From: Magicicada septendecula
Taxonomy: Eukaryota; Arthropoda; Insecta; Hemiptera; Cicadidae
DNA length: 64,000 nt
Direction of reading: 5' to 3'
Assembly (NCBI GenBank): GCA_034769895.1
Contig: CM068367.1
Location: 319,485,986-319,549,985, forward strand
Notes under the pieces: generated by a model
What the model saw: only the letters and a program-made list of their open reading frames with translations
The model's database searches: none
What the model was told of the DNA's origin: nothing
Made by a program: the position numbers and the translations under genes
Part shown: piece after piece, positions 28,721 through 41,398 of the stretch
Layout of the letters: the number at the start of each line of letters is the position of its first letter
Numbering within the stretch: the stretch's first letter is position 1

Positions 28721-29177
28721 ATATTTGTAAGTTGTGTGTTATTTCAATCGATATTTATTCTTAACAATGTTCTAGTCACCGGATGAAGCGTTCACGTCTC
28801 CACTACTGATTGCATTGGTTAAAGAATAGGACTTGGATGGATGCATCGAAACGCCCCGTCCAGAAAGGAACGACAACAAAACTTAACGACGTACGTGTTA
28901 CATCGTGCAATGTCGTAGTTTCCCGAACCGTCTCTCCCAAACAGAAGTCTGTCAACTTTCTACATACTGAGGTTATTAATTATACTGACTCATATATAAG
29001 GCTTACACTGTACATAATCACAGAACAGAGTTCGGTATGTGCGCGTATATGACCTCATAATGTCAACATATTTAAAGCGAAAGTATATACGAAATACAGT
29101 TCTAAGAAAATAAATGATACAGGCCTATGTGCATCTGTTTGTAGCAATATACACAAAGCTAGACAGATAGAAAGAAA

Positions 29178-29182
<5 letters not shown>
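28721..29182. other. No gene seen
   Basis: Intergenic spacer. An 80-codon frame at 28810-29052 is not supported by domain or context. Confidence 0.45.

Positions 29183-29265
<83 letters not shown>
29183..29265. repeat. (CT)n microsatellite
   Basis: About 41 perfect CT repeats. Confidence 0.98.
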
Positions 29266-29268
<3 letters not shown>

Positions 29269-30351
29269 GTACACCTATTGTAATGAATGAGTAATTTTAA
29301 ATATGAATTTTATAGTTTAGGACAGGGGTCGGTAAACTGACCCACACGGGACTCAGTGGTAAGTAATCATTTTTAGTGACACACTGGACCGATTCAAACT
29401 ATGTAACGAAAACGTATTTATATTTTGAATACAAATGTGTCTTCAAAATATGCATTTTTAAAAACCAAGAGTAAAGTGAGTTGCACTATAGATGTACAAT
29501 ATCTGTAGGATAGTAGCTGTAGTAATTTTGTATATTTAGTAGCGCACTCGGCAATTTGTGTAAAGCTGAATGCATGACTGAGAACATGCTTGACATTGAA
29601 CAATTAACCGGGGAGAAAGCAAGGTTAAGGATCCTCTTTATACGACAGTTGAGTATAAAGTGAGCAGCAATTGTTAACTTTTCAAAAACTGTGACCCAGT
29701 ACTTCGGAATAATGGATTTATAAATTAAACATAAACAAATAAGTTAATTATAAACAAATAAATGAATTATAACTATTTATTTAATCAATTTGCATAGTAT
29801 TAAGCTAGTAACCTCCCTGAGCTGCAGAACTCGCTAACTGTTTTGAACGAATTTCATTCGGTATTAGATAAAATCAAATTAATAATTTAATTTTTTTAGA
29901 ACTATGGGTAAAATTCTAGCATGTATGATGCTTACCGTTAGCCTAGAAATACCACAAGGGGGTGACCAAACGTCGTTACCACGATTAATGGATGTTTTAC
30001 TGTGCCTTAAAAAGTAAAGGAAAATTAAAAAATCTCGATTACGAAACTATATTTTTTAGTAAAATAACAATTGTAAAGCAGACAATTATTAGGAATAGGC
30101 CTATAATAAACACTAAAAATTTCAACGACTGTATTGATTATTTTGGATAAACTTGTAATTTGTATCCATAACTAAATGACAAATAATTTAGTCCTCGAAT
30201 TTAAGTTTATGTATGTTTGTAGAGACATGCATAGGCCTATGTGGAGTACTTTTTAAAAATATATGTTAACTGACACCAATATGTAGTAAAGTTTTTTTTG
30301 CAAACATAGCTTACAAACTTTTTGAAGGCGGTTCAAAATTTGCAAAGCATG
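29266..30351. other. No gene seen; one hAT-like end
   Basis: AT-rich intergenic DNA. CAGGGGTCGGTAAACTG at 29323-29339 resembles a hAT terminal repeat, but no opposite end is found, so no element is called. Confidence 0.45.
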
Positions 30352-31045
30352 TTAAGAGACAGTGGCGTGGCGTGGGTACATAACAGCTGTTGCCGGTTGT
30401 GATAGGCCTAAAACCTATCCTAATAATTAATTCGAATATTTGCTAGTACCAAGAGTTCTTTTTAGAGCCAAAATGTGTTTTTATAGTATTTTCTATCATT
30501 CGCTGGCAGAAGAAGAAGGTCCCGGCTCAACGGGATCTAACTCCATTATAGTTACACAGAATAAAACAGGACACAAATTATCGAATTAAAAATAATAAAG
30601 ACAAATAGAGAAACACATGACTAAACGAATAAAACACAAATAGGCAAATAGGTATGTAGTAACTGTTGCACATCGGTTCCGAAAACGAACATAGCTGCTA
30701 ACTCAGCGTTTTGCCGGTTTATACAGCGGCAACACATTGGGTGAACGAATGTATTAACCCTTCGTCCACAGTCAGTACAGTGACAACTACTACGAGGTCA
30801 ATGACCCCACGCAGTAAACCATTGCCGATGTCCAAGCCGGCAACACAAGACGATGCAAGTGCCCAACAGTTCTAAAGCAATGCTATGCTCTTCTTCAAGT
30901 TTCCCTACTGATATTGTTCGGATTTCATATTATTCAATAACCAAAGTATTCATTCTGTGATATAATTAATATTATTTTCTCTTATTTCCAGTACTGTTGC
31001 CGCCGGCAACAGCGGTTACATGGACGCCACGCTACTGTTAAGAGA
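30352..31045. mobile_element. Non-autonomous hAT element (MITE-like) with perfect 8-bp target duplication
   Basis: TTAAGAGA at 30352-30359 and 31038-31045 brackets a 678-bp element (30360-31037). The left end reads CAGTGGCGTGGCGT and the right end, reversed, CAGTAGCGTGGCGT. Similarity continues inward through the CTGTTGCCGG blocks, giving about 36-bp imperfect inverted repeats. CAGTGGCGTAGC-type ends with an 8-bp duplication are characteristic of short hAT derivatives. No transposase is encoded, so movement would have depended on an element elsewhere. Confidence 0.93.
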
Positions 31046-31084
31046 TATTAATTTTGTCAAATATAATATAATAATTATGATACT

Positions 31085-31690
31085 ATAATATATTAATATA
31101 ATATATTTAATATTTATAATCACTTTACCTCAAGATGTTTTCTCCTTATTTGGAACATGTTTCGGGAAGCCTTGTGTTCCCCATCTTCAGCCTTCCTGAT
31201 TTTGAGTCTTGTGACGTACTTGTGTGATATTTGGGTGTTGTTATGGCTTCCCGTTGGTTTTTGGTTTTTTAAATTGTTATTATTATGTGTGATTGTGGTG
31301 TATATATTAGTATTTTGTGTATTTTCGATGTTGAGTGCTTTGAAAATTGTATCATGTTTTGTATTGATTTGTATTTGTTCAGGTATTAGTTTGTTTTGTG
31401 TTTATATACTTGTCAATTTCCCCAAATGTTCATTATGGTGCCTTTGTGTGGTATGTGTTTTATTAGTGTTATGTTGGTTATGTCTGGGAATTCATATCCA
31501 GTGTTTATTGCATGTTTGGCCAAATTAGATTAATATATTTCTGTTTTTTTGTATGCGTTAAGGTGTTCAAAATAATGTTTTTTCAGCTACTTTTTTTTGT
31601 TTGTCATATGTAACATTTATTGCAATCTTGGCATTCAGTTTTGTATATACCATTAGTTGTTGTATTATCTTTGTTGTGTGGGTTATTTAG
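31085..31690 (-). mobile_element. Penelope-like element 3' part with GIY-YIG endonuclease remains
   Basis: On the minus strand the order is: NGIYKTECQDCNKCYI with the GIY triplet at 31643-31651; a decayed middle; ITLIKHIPHKGTIMNIW near 31440-31490; NTYTTITHNN; and the shared terminal sequence with CTCAAGATG near 31130. The family's GIY-YIG endonuclease nicks DNA for insertion. Here the YIG glycine codon is TGA (31604-31612 covers YI-stop), so the active-site motif is destroyed, and more stops follow. No RT is seen upstream; 31693-31926 (minus) has an open frame I do not recognise. The 123-codon plus-strand frame at 31157-31528 is a shadow. Confidence 0.85.
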
Positions 31691-34600
31691 TTTTAATAAA
31701 ATGACAAAACAAAACTATTACTGTATATAGTTGTATCATATAATAAAATGACAAAACTAACAAAACTATTTAAAAACACAGACATTAAAATAACATACAA
31801 AACTAACAAAAATAATTTACAAAAACAAATTATTTGTTTTGTTTCTGTAGTGGTAGAATAATTGCAGGTTATGTTGTAAATGTTTGTACTTTTTTCATGT
31901 GTCTTAATTAGTTTGAGTTGGTTCATTTTGGCACGCTAGGTGACATTGCGGGCATAACACTACCGTTGCCGACACCCGGTTTAGTGTCTTCGCACTCAAG
32001 ATGTTATTTATGTTATTCAACCAAATGAAGTTAATTTATTAAATACAATGACACGCTTACACTTTCCTAACACTGCAAAAACAACTTCTATCATTAGTTA
32101 TTAAATCATTAATAAAACGTAAAAAATATCGCTAATTATGCTATTTGCATATAAGTCCAACCTACAGTCCTACAGCTGTTCGTATGCTTCCTACATGATT
32201 TATTTAAAACTTATATTTGAGTTGTTAGGTAAAATGCAATACAGTACTACACCATGATGATATAAGTAGAAACAAAATTTTTAAACACACATTGAAGGAG
32301 AAACGTTTACCTTCTGCACCGTATCCAAAACTGTATAATACGTGTTACACACATAACACACAGACACACACACACACACACACAGAATGTATTTCGTGGC
32401 AGTGCCTAAGTTTAGTCGTTGTGTGTGTTTTTGTGTTTATCGAATTCTTTATGTCATGATATGTACTAGTAATGAGTATCTAATTACAGTAAAAGGGATT
32501 TTCCAATAGTGATAATTAATAACAACATTATTGTTGCTTTGACTGGTATAATTCCGTTTGTGGTTAACGACATATCTCTCTCTGTATCGATTTAGCCAAT
32601 CCAGTCATTAAACAATACGTATTATAAATATATGAAAATAGTAACAAAACACATAACATACCACATGATACTATAGATCAATAATATAAAAAACGTTTGT
32701 ATTTTTTAATTAAAATAACAAAAATAATTGACATTAACAAAAACGACAACTTATAAATTAAACACAATCGTCAAATGAACAAAACAACTGTTTAGTTGCT
32801 GTCGAATAACTTGCGCGCGTGTGTCTGCAACTTAATACATTTAGTCTGATATAGAATTTGTTTAGTGCCGTGTTTAAAATTTTACAAGGACATCGCTTTC
32901 TGTTAAATGCTTGAACAATTTTTAAACGTGAATTTTTCAATACCAATAAAATAATAAGATATAAAATCTCATAAAATTCAAAAGTTACAAGAGAAACAAT
33001 TGTTTTTTCCGAAAAGGGAAACTTGCCAAGAGTAAATAACAGGGATGGTGTTTTATTGTTTTTAAAACCCTCCCCTTGGAATAATGCGAATGCACAGCTG
33101 TGCCGCCCCAACCCTCCTATGCTCAATTTACAAATTATTCCCAAAGGATGAGAGACCGAGGAAGTGCAATTGAAACAATTGAATTTTTAAATTTTGAACC
33201 ACAAACACATGTGCCGCTTGAATTATTGCCCCTTCCTGCTCAGTTGTCATAACGTGGACTACCTTCACCAGATGCGACCCCTTCCAACAAACATGACGTG
33301 GCTCTGCTATGCGCAATTAAATAAATTATATTTATTCCTTACATCTTAGTCAGATTAACTAGTGATGTGTATCAGTTGGATTCAGCAAATAATATAAACG
33401 TAATATTTAAGTTTACACCGTAATACAATATAAAATCCCAGTTATCTTGTGTTGTACGTAATGCTCAAACAATGGCATTAAAAAAGAATAGACTATTTCA
33501 TTCAACTTTATGTTTATACACGATCCATTTTACATTTTGTAATCATAAATATTCTGCTGTCTTGAATATATCTTCAGAAGACGTTCCGGGCTTCTCTGTT
33601 ATTCAAGAGACGTGTGCTTGGTGTCACCCGTTTCAAAATTTCTCTTATAAAAACAGCACACATGTGTTAAGAAGAATTATTTTTCGCAAGAGGCAGGCAG
33701 CGACTTGGCCGCTGATTTGTGTCAATCTATTGTTGTCTGCGTCCTCTCATTTGCATGTTACCGTGATTTTTTCTTGTGTCTCCTGTTTTCTCTGACTGTC
33801 CAAAGGTGTACACACTCACAAAGTCGCACGTGTGTTTTGTGAGAGCGCACCCGTTGCAGAGTTCGGACCACAAACAAGAGGTGATAAACTGTGACCTTGC
33901 CGCAGTCCTTGGTGGAATCCCGATTGTTGGGTACGTATTTCAGAATTTATTCAACTCCAGTGTAATGAATGCTCTGGTGCTTATCTGCAGCGCTTAAACT
34001 TGTGTTCCTTCAACTTTAATTTTCGCACAGAGGTATTTTCTTCTTCTGCATTTCATGTGCCAGATTTCCTATTATTGATTGCCCAGTAAAGATTTCCTTC
34101 ATGCATCTATCACTTTGTTGGTCGGTCCAAATCATTTGCGATTCTGCGATTTAAACATTCGCGTTTCTCAAGGGGATTTGTCACTGGTTTTTCAGTTCAG
34201 ACATTCAGACTATTTTTTATTATATTCTGCTAGTCTAGCAGTTTCCTAAGTATGTTAGTAAACTATCTAAAAGTAGGCCTATTCGATTCGTCCCAAATAT
34301 TAGTATTTCCCAACCCATCCGTACATCTAAATCCCTTCATTATGCAAGAAATCTCGACTCCACAGACGGTATACAATCTTCTTGTTTTAGTAATATATAT
34401 TATTCTTGTTTTAGTTATATATATATATATATATAATCTTCCAAGCGCTAAGTTAATAAACAATAAGTTAATAAAGAAACGTTACAAGCTATAAGGTGTA
34501 AAAACAGCACAACAGTAAACATCTTGGTTGCTTAACTAGTCCAAGAATTCACTAGACTAGTTGCCGCCATGCATTCATGCTATTCCTTCCTTATTGACTT

Positions 34601-37557
34601 ATGATGTCGTCCCTTTTTCCAGCCTGTCTTACCCATTTGATAAGCATGGTGGCAATTCAACTAACTGATTTGTCTGATATCGGAATATAAATCTTTATTG
34701 ATACAAGATTCGTATTCCGACACCAGACAACTAGGAAATGTTTATTCTTTTCACCTTCCTCTTCCAAAGAATGCTAATAAAAGTTTCTAATGCCTATCCA
34801 GAAAAATAAAAATGTTAAATATGCTGACCTCTCCTAACTTATTTCTCGCTTCTTAAACATCAGTGCACACTCCATGCGCCGGTTTTTATTTCATAAATAG
34901 GTCTACAGATCTATATATTTGTTTAATCCTGTTGCTGTTTAACATTTTACATTTGTTGTATTAATCTAAGCACGTAAAAAATTCGCCGGGGGGGGGGGGG
35001 GGAGCTCCTCCAGAAACAACACATTTTCAATAAAATCATAAATTTGGACTCTGACATTGGAAACCCACCAACTGTAAAGCCCAGATTTACCGCCCTCTTC
35101 GCCCATTCATTCATACGATAACAAAAAACTGTATTATAGTCTCAGATCTGCAAACTCTATCAAATAAAACGCGTAAAATTTCATTTTAAAATTACACATA
35201 GTTGCTGGTGCTAATAGCTTGCACGTAAATACCTTATTACATAAATTTAAGAAGGCACTGTACGTTAAGACAGTAACACAAGTCAAGCTATTATAGTTGC
35301 AAGCGTGTCTTTCTGCATAATCTACTTTAACTTAATTAACATGAATTACATGTTTACAAACATCTCAGACAATTGCATAAACTGTTCGTTACGCTTATGA
35401 CTGGTGATTCGTTCTACTATGTGACGGAAATAACTTTTAAAGATTTACTTATCAAATTTTATTTTTAAATCGTTTCGGCATTGGAGGATGAGTTTTTAAT
35501 GATCTGTTAAACAATTCAACTGGATTTAGAACAACGTTATTAATAGACTCATTCTAAGATCTAAGGTTGATAAACTTATAAGGTGGTCTAAAGTGGTAAG
35601 CCAATATCTGAAACAGGACTAAGAAGGAAGTTTAACACTTCACATGTTCTTGAACTCTAGAATATAGACGTATTAATAACATACTTATAATTATTTCTTG
35701 TTTAGAATTTCTCTTTTTATAAATATAAAGCTCTAAATACAATCACTACAATGCTTCTAGTTAGCAACTGTCATACTTTAATTTTAAGTATTCAGTCCTT
35801 AATCTTTTTATTGAGGTATAAATTCTATTTTGAGCCAATGAATGATTTGTGTAGACATATGTAGAATAGTTTTATTTATTCAAATAAATTTTTATACAAT
35901 CTACTAATTATATGAATTCCTGCACTATAATTAATTGCAGAAATGAAAATATTAAATGTACAGAGGCACAGTACACGAATACACAGAAACGTACGGTCAT
36001 TCTGAGATGGAAAGTAAAGTAGACTTTTAAATAAAATGCAGGAAGTGATATTTTGTAATTATTAAGCTAAATATTAAAACAGAGTACACCAAAGTAAACC
36101 AAGAGTAATGCAGATCCATAAGTCCGTGACTATGGGACTATCCTCTATGGCCACGATAGGTAAAGTGGATACATTCCAAGTGGCGGAGTATATTCAAAAA
36201 TTATACAAACATAATAGAAATAAATAGTTATTGAGTAGATATAGGCCTATGTTATATAAACAAAATAAAGGAATGACACACAGATAATACATAATAATAA
36301 ACCATTTAAATTTATGAATTTAAAAGGTAATAACTCAATTTGAAGTGCTTTACGGACGTGTTTACATTGAACATAAGTTTTTTAAGCCTGATAGTTGATT
36401 ATCCGTTAAAACAAGGCAAATAGTAATAAGTGTTCTATAACGCATTACACTTTCTATAAACGAGCCGCACTGTTCCGAGGTTAGTTCTTTGTCCTCATAA
36501 ATATCAATCCGTACACAGAAAAATGTACATTCCCTCCATCAACCGGATATTTCTTCCGACCTTTCAAATAGCAGTAGAAGAGCAGTTTGCTTAGATAAAT
36601 AAATAATTTATCTAAAAAAAGGAGTTGAACAAGTTTTATTAAAACCAAAATCAAAAGTGAAGGAGATTTGCTAATATCATTTGCTTCTTCAGACTACTAT
36701 CAAGGTCCCTGGAGATAATCGTATGTTCTAGTAAGTTTTCGTGGCTTGCAGAGCTGTACTCTTTTCTTTGACTCCGTACGAAAAAGTATGAACTACTGAG
36801 TAAGCTTTAAAAAAAAAGGAAATTTTAAATTCTTAGTAGATCTAATTTTGTGAGTAAAGTAAACGGTACTCATACAAGATTTATTTCGACACGAGACATT
36901 TTTTAAATAAACGCATTTAAAGGAATTCAAATCAAAACCCGATTTAATTTAACGTAATAATGTTATCTTCTATTTAAAACTGTCTGGAGGCAGCATTTCT
37001 GGTTGGCATGATTTCTGTACTTAATCAGACTAACAGTGCAAATATATCAATTTGCACGTGACCTACCGGTTGACTTTAATCGCCTGTTACCGTTGACATT
37101 GTTTTGTAACAGTAATGGCAATATGATTTATTTAATTATAGCAGTGACAATAATAGTATAATTTATCTCGCAATAACATACATATTATTCATTATTTTGT
37201 AAAAGAGATTACATTAATTAGATTGGGGATAGTCTTGACAAGCAAATTTTGGTTTGGTTTTGGAAAATAATAGGCTATATTGACATATATTTTGAAGTAT
37301 TTATTTTGAAGTAAGATATGTATATCCTTTATGTTCTATTTACGATTACGGTGAAGCGAAATACAAATTTAGTACGTACTTTATCATTTGTCGCATCAAC
37401 TTCACGTACCGATTAAAATATTGTAATATTTTAATCCTAAGTTAGAATGCGTGTAAAAATTTACATACACATAATTTCAAGAATAAAGTACACACACGGT
37501 TGCTAAGAAACTGCTCGTTATGTTTCTTTCGTGTAACAACAACAAATCTACTGTAAC
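31691..37557. other. Long AT-rich region without recognisable gene
   Basis: Nearly 6 kb with only short frames. It contains a (CA)n tract at about 32360-32386, a G run of about 15 at 34987-35002, and a TA-rich tract near 34415-34435. Frames at 32758-33316 (minus) and 33472-33997 (plus) reach 107-128 codons, but they have no domain, no signal peptide with consistent downstream sequence, and no splice support. The 33590-33990 part is somewhat GC-richer than its surroundings and could be a non-coding exon; this is speculation. Confidence 0.45.
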
Positions 37558-37558
37558 T

Positions 37559-37614
<56 letters not shown>

Positions 37615-37617
37615 ATG

Positions 37618-37659
<42 letters not shown>

Positions 37660-37671
37660 ATGCTACTACTA

Positions 37672-37770
<99 letters not shown>
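37558..37770. repeat. (CTA)n / (CTG)n trinucleotide microsatellite
   Basis: About 200 bp of CTA repeats with an internal CTG block (about 37688-37721) and two AATGCTA interruptions. Open poly-Ser, poly-Val/Ala and poly-Leu frames on both strands are repeat artefacts. Confidence 0.98.
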
Positions 37771-38255
37771 GAACAAGTCGAAGACGTGACACACAACTAT
37801 ATTCGTAAAAGTACCTCATTGTCAGTAAGTACAAATTACCATTATTTTGCAGTAAAAAAGTAATTAACTTTGGGAATTGTCATCGTTGACACTTGAAACA
37901 CTTTCTAAAATGGTAATTTCGCAACTAGAAATTTTGTAACTAAAATAATGTTAATAGCAATTATAATACGATTGGAGTTCACTGCATTATATTCATTGTA
38001 TAAAATATTTCCTGTATTGTTGATCGTGTTGTTAATACCATTATTGTCTTTAGATTTATTATTATATGTTAATTTTAAGTCTACATTATTTCTTTACTTG
38101 TTTAGTTCACCAGATATTCCTAATTGTAAAACTAATCATAATCGGTTAAAAATTCTAGGCCTAATAGCATTCATTCATTCTTCTTCGCAGGCTGCTTCTT
38201 GTTTCTTATTTGCAGCTTAAGTTTATGACAATTAATTATCATTAATGCACTTTAA
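37771..38255. other. No gene seen
   Basis: AT-rich. A hydrophobic 90-codon frame at 37948-38220 resembles a membrane segment only because of composition. Confidence 0.45.
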
Positions 38256-38766
38256 CTGTTATTTGATCTTCTTCTTTTTCTTCACCCAGTGGCTTGGACT
38301 ATAGCCCGTTCCAACTTCACAAGAGTCTCTGACCATTTTTTCCAGGGTCTTCTACGATCTCTCGTCCCCACTGGCCTATATTCAAACGCTTGTTTAGGAG
38401 TACGTGTATCTACCGTGCGTTCCACATGGAATTTCCAATTCTGGCTGTATTCCTTTATTCTCTCCAAAAGCGACTGTAACTTCAGGTCTTTCCTTATGTC
38501 GTCATTTCGTAGACGATCTCTTAAACTACATCCAACTCATCCCTTAACTGCTCTTAAAAATTTCATTTCCGAGGCCTGTATTTTTTAAATATCTTTTTGC
38601 AGGAGAGTCCATATTCCACATCCATACATTAAATTCGGCACAATCACGACCTTATAGAACTTCAACTGTGTTTCCCTCTGCGTTTTATTCTTCTTTAGTC
38701 GTCTTAATGTTCCACAGGTATAACTAATTTCATTTAACTTTCTCTCGATATCTGTTATTTGATCTT
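38256..38766 (-). mobile_element. 5'-truncated LINE tail with 15-bp target duplication
   Basis: CTGTTATTTGATCTT is found at 38256-38270 and 38752-38766, bracketing 481 bp. The minus strand encodes the post-RT part of a LINE protein: a CTLRRLKKNKTQR-like start, KFYKVVIVPNLMYGC, then NWKFHVERTVDTRTPKQAF and RDRRRPWKKWSETL. The tail is AAGAAAAAGAAGAAG. The long perfect duplication marks a clean target-primed insertion; the 5' truncation makes it inactive. Confidence 0.92.
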
Positions 38767-38864
38767 AATCTAAAAAAAACAATCCCACAGATGATACACT
38801 TATTCCTACGTTTCAATGTATGTTAGCCCAATGACACTTCTGTAGGCCTACACCTTATTTTCTT

Positions 38865-40568
38865 TTTTACTTCCATATTCCTTAAGGAATGGAAGTATGG
38901 TGATGGCAAAAAAAATCGTGTTCGAGATTATTGCAGATTCTGATTCTACTACACTCAAAACATGAAAAAAAGTCGTTTTCCGAAAAGTGTCTGTGTGTCT
39001 GTCTGTCTGTCTGTGTGTCTGTGTGTCTGTCTGTCTGTCTGTAGATTTTTTTTCTATGGCAAACGATAACTGCCGCAAATTCAAACAGAATCAAATAATT
39101 TTTTGCATACAGCCCGGTTTTGCAGAGTTCTCGCGACCTATTGTTTTTGGTGAAGATCGGTTGAGGGAAAGGGGTAGTTTACCTGCAACGGTTTTTTTTT
39201 AGCAAGGGTAATTTTGTTTGTTTGGCAAACGATAACAGCCGCAAATTCAAACAGAATCAAATAATGTTTCGCATACAGCCCTGAATTGTAGAGTTCTCAA
39301 GACCTATTGTTTTTGGTGAAGATCGGTTAAGGGAAAGGGGTAGTTTACCTGTAACGTTTTATGTTTTAACAAGGGTATTTCCTATGGCAAACGATAACAG
39401 CCGCAAATTCAAACAGAATGAAAAGATTATTTGCATACAGCCCTAAATTGTAGAGTTCTCAAGACCTTTTGTTTTTGGTGAAGATCGGTTAAGGGAAAGG
39501 GGTAGTTTACCTACAACGTTTTTTTAACAAGGGTATTTTCTATGGCAAACGATAACAGCCGCAAATTCAAACAGAATCAAATAATTTTCTGCATACAGCC
39601 CTGATTTGTAGAGTACTCAAGACCTATTGTTTTTGGTGAAGATCGGTTGAGGGGAAGGGGTAGTTTACCAGCAACGTTTTTTATCATGCGTATTTTCTAT
39701 GGCAAACGACAACTGCCGCAAATTCAAACAGAATCAAATAATTTTTTGCATACAGCCCTGATTTGTAGAGTACTCGCGACCTATTGTTTTTGGTGAAGAT
39801 CGGTTGAGGGGAAGGGGTAGTTTACCTGCAACGGTTTTTTTATCAAGGGAAATTTTTTTTTTTGGCAAACGATAACAGCCGCAAATTCAAACAGAATCAA
39901 ATAATGTTTCGCATACAGCCCTGAATTGTAGATTTCTCAAGACCTATTGTTTTTGGTGAAGATCGGTTGAGGGAAAGGGGTAGTTTACCTGCAACGTTTT
40001 TTTAACAAGGGTATTTTCTATGGCAAACGATAACAGCCGCAATTTCAAACAGAATCAAATAATGTTTTGCATACAGCCCTGATTTGTAGAGTACTCAAGA
40101 CCTATTGTTTTTGGTGAAGATCGGTTAAGGGGAAGGGGTAGTTTACCTGCAACGTTTGTTTATCAAGCGTATTTTCTATGGCAAACGATAACAGCCGCAA
40201 ATTCAAACAGAATCAAATAATTTTTAGCATACGTCCCTGAATTGTACAGGTCTCAATGCCTTTCGATTTTGGTGAAGATCGGTTAAGGGGAAGGGGTAGT
40301 TTACCTGCAACCTTTTACGTTTTAACAAGAGTAAAGTACTTGAAAATTTATTTAAACTTTTTGAAACAATGGTAATTGTTAAAAATAAAATAATAATGTT
40401 GCCAGGCAATAAAATTATAATTTTTTCATTTTAATGTAATATAATATTTTTCATTTAATACAGCAATAAAAAGGCAGGTAAGACACAGCCTGGCTGTTTG
40501 GCTGAAAATGATTTTAAATATAAATCTTAGAATATGGAAGTCATGTATGGTTCTCCATACCGATATTT
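38865..40568 (+). mobile_element. Helentron/HINE-like element, copy A, with eight ~160-bp internal repeats
   Basis: Order of parts: a left end ACTTCCATATTC (38869-38880) that folds on itself with GGAATGGAAG (38887-38896); a conserved ~90-bp head; a GTCT/GTGTCT microsatellite (about 38988-39041); eight tandem units; an AT-rich tail; GAATATGGAAGT (40530-40541, the inverse of the left end); a GTATGGTTCTCCATAC hairpin (40545-40560); and CGATATTT as the last shared bases. A second copy at 58664-60751 shares both ends. A stem-loop near the 3' end, inverted subterminal repeats, a GTCY microsatellite and a tandem core match the layout of DINE-1/mini-me and bivalve pearl elements, now viewed as non-autonomous Helentron relatives. 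It encodes no protein. Confidence 0.82.
39058..40335 (+). repeat. Eight tandem ~160-bp units inside the Helentron-like element
   Basis: Units start with GGCAAACGATAAC-type sequence at 39058, 39224, 39386, 39544, 39701, 39864, 40022 and 40180 (spacing 157-166 bp). Shared blocks include CGCAAATTCAAACAGAATC, GCATACAGCCCTGA and TTTTTGGTGAAGATCGGTT. The last unit is the most diverged. Confidence 0.95.
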
Positions 40569-41398
40569 TCTGTATTCGTCATGATCAGTAGGCACATTAA
40601 GCACGAGTCGTTCAGTTACTGACACTAACACAGATTGTTACATTTATATTAGCCCTATGTGTTTGTGGCAAAAACTGAAAAACTATTAAGATCGACTCGA
40701 ACACTTCTCTGTTACATTACATTGCGCACGGACTAATAATACTAAAACGCTTCTTTCAGTGCCAACGATCATCCATACTTCTGTATGTAGGATATAGATA
40801 CAGGATATAGAATATATAATATATATACGCGTAGATACTTCTATATCTATTCCTGTGTTTCAGAAAATGAATATGATATTTTGATATACTGCACTGCAGA
40901 ACTTTCTCCTTTTCCTTCTTCTTTTCTTCTTTTACTTTTTCATCTTCTTTTCCATCCCCTTCTGCCGCTATGCGTCAGAGTCCTTCAGCCACTTCCGAAG
41001 CATTTGACTTCTAACATGGTGAAAGCTTTAAGTTTAATTTATTGTGGTGTTTAACGTAGTTTTTTTACTGATTGTTACTAGACACGTTTGGAAGGTTATC
41101 CGTTCCGTGTGTGTATATATATTTATGTTGTAAGTAACTCTTAAATATCTCTTGCAGGTTTTTTATTATGGACAGTTCTTAAAATATTCACTACTTCTGC
41201 AAGTAAAATTATATTGTATTATCATCTTGGGCACGTTTCACTGATTAATTCAGCATCGTCAGAGGTTAATACATGAATAAACCTATAAACCTATTATTAT
41301 TGCCATTAGTAATGTGGTCACTGACTGAGACGTCTGTGTCAGTGTGTAGCCTGATTTAAGCATTGAAGATGGCCGTTGAAGGCACGGCTGAAACACTG
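40569..41398. other. No gene; two hammerhead-like motifs
   Basis: AT-rich intergenic DNA, with a pyrimidine-rich stretch at 40905-40960. Near its right end it carries two motifs of the form CTGANGATG-stem-GAAAC in opposite orientations (41235-41262 minus and 41363-41394 plus). These are typical of retroelement 3' debris and are discussed in the findings. Confidence 0.4.

Noticed and set aside
29323..29700. CAGGGGTCGGTAAACTG as the left end of a hAT element
   Set aside because: No matching inverted end or 8-bp direct repeat was found within several kilobases.
31157..31528. 123-codon hydrophobic plus-strand frame resembling a membrane protein
   Set aside because: It is the shadow of the minus-strand Penelope-like ORF. 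The same pattern appears opposite the 19.4-kb copy.
33472..33997. Frames of 107 and 73 codons in a slightly GC-richer patch
   Set aside because: No domain, signal peptide with context, splice-supported extension or repeat similarity. Kept only as a possible non-coding exon.
34985..35003. Run of about 15 G followed by GAGCTCCTCC as a regulatory site
   Set aside because: Homopolymer tracts of this kind also occur in the hAT element and are probably slippage products. No other signal is nearby.
37442..37863. Poly-Ser, poly-Val/Ala and poly-Leu frames
   Set aside because: CTA/CTG repeat translated in several frames on both strands.
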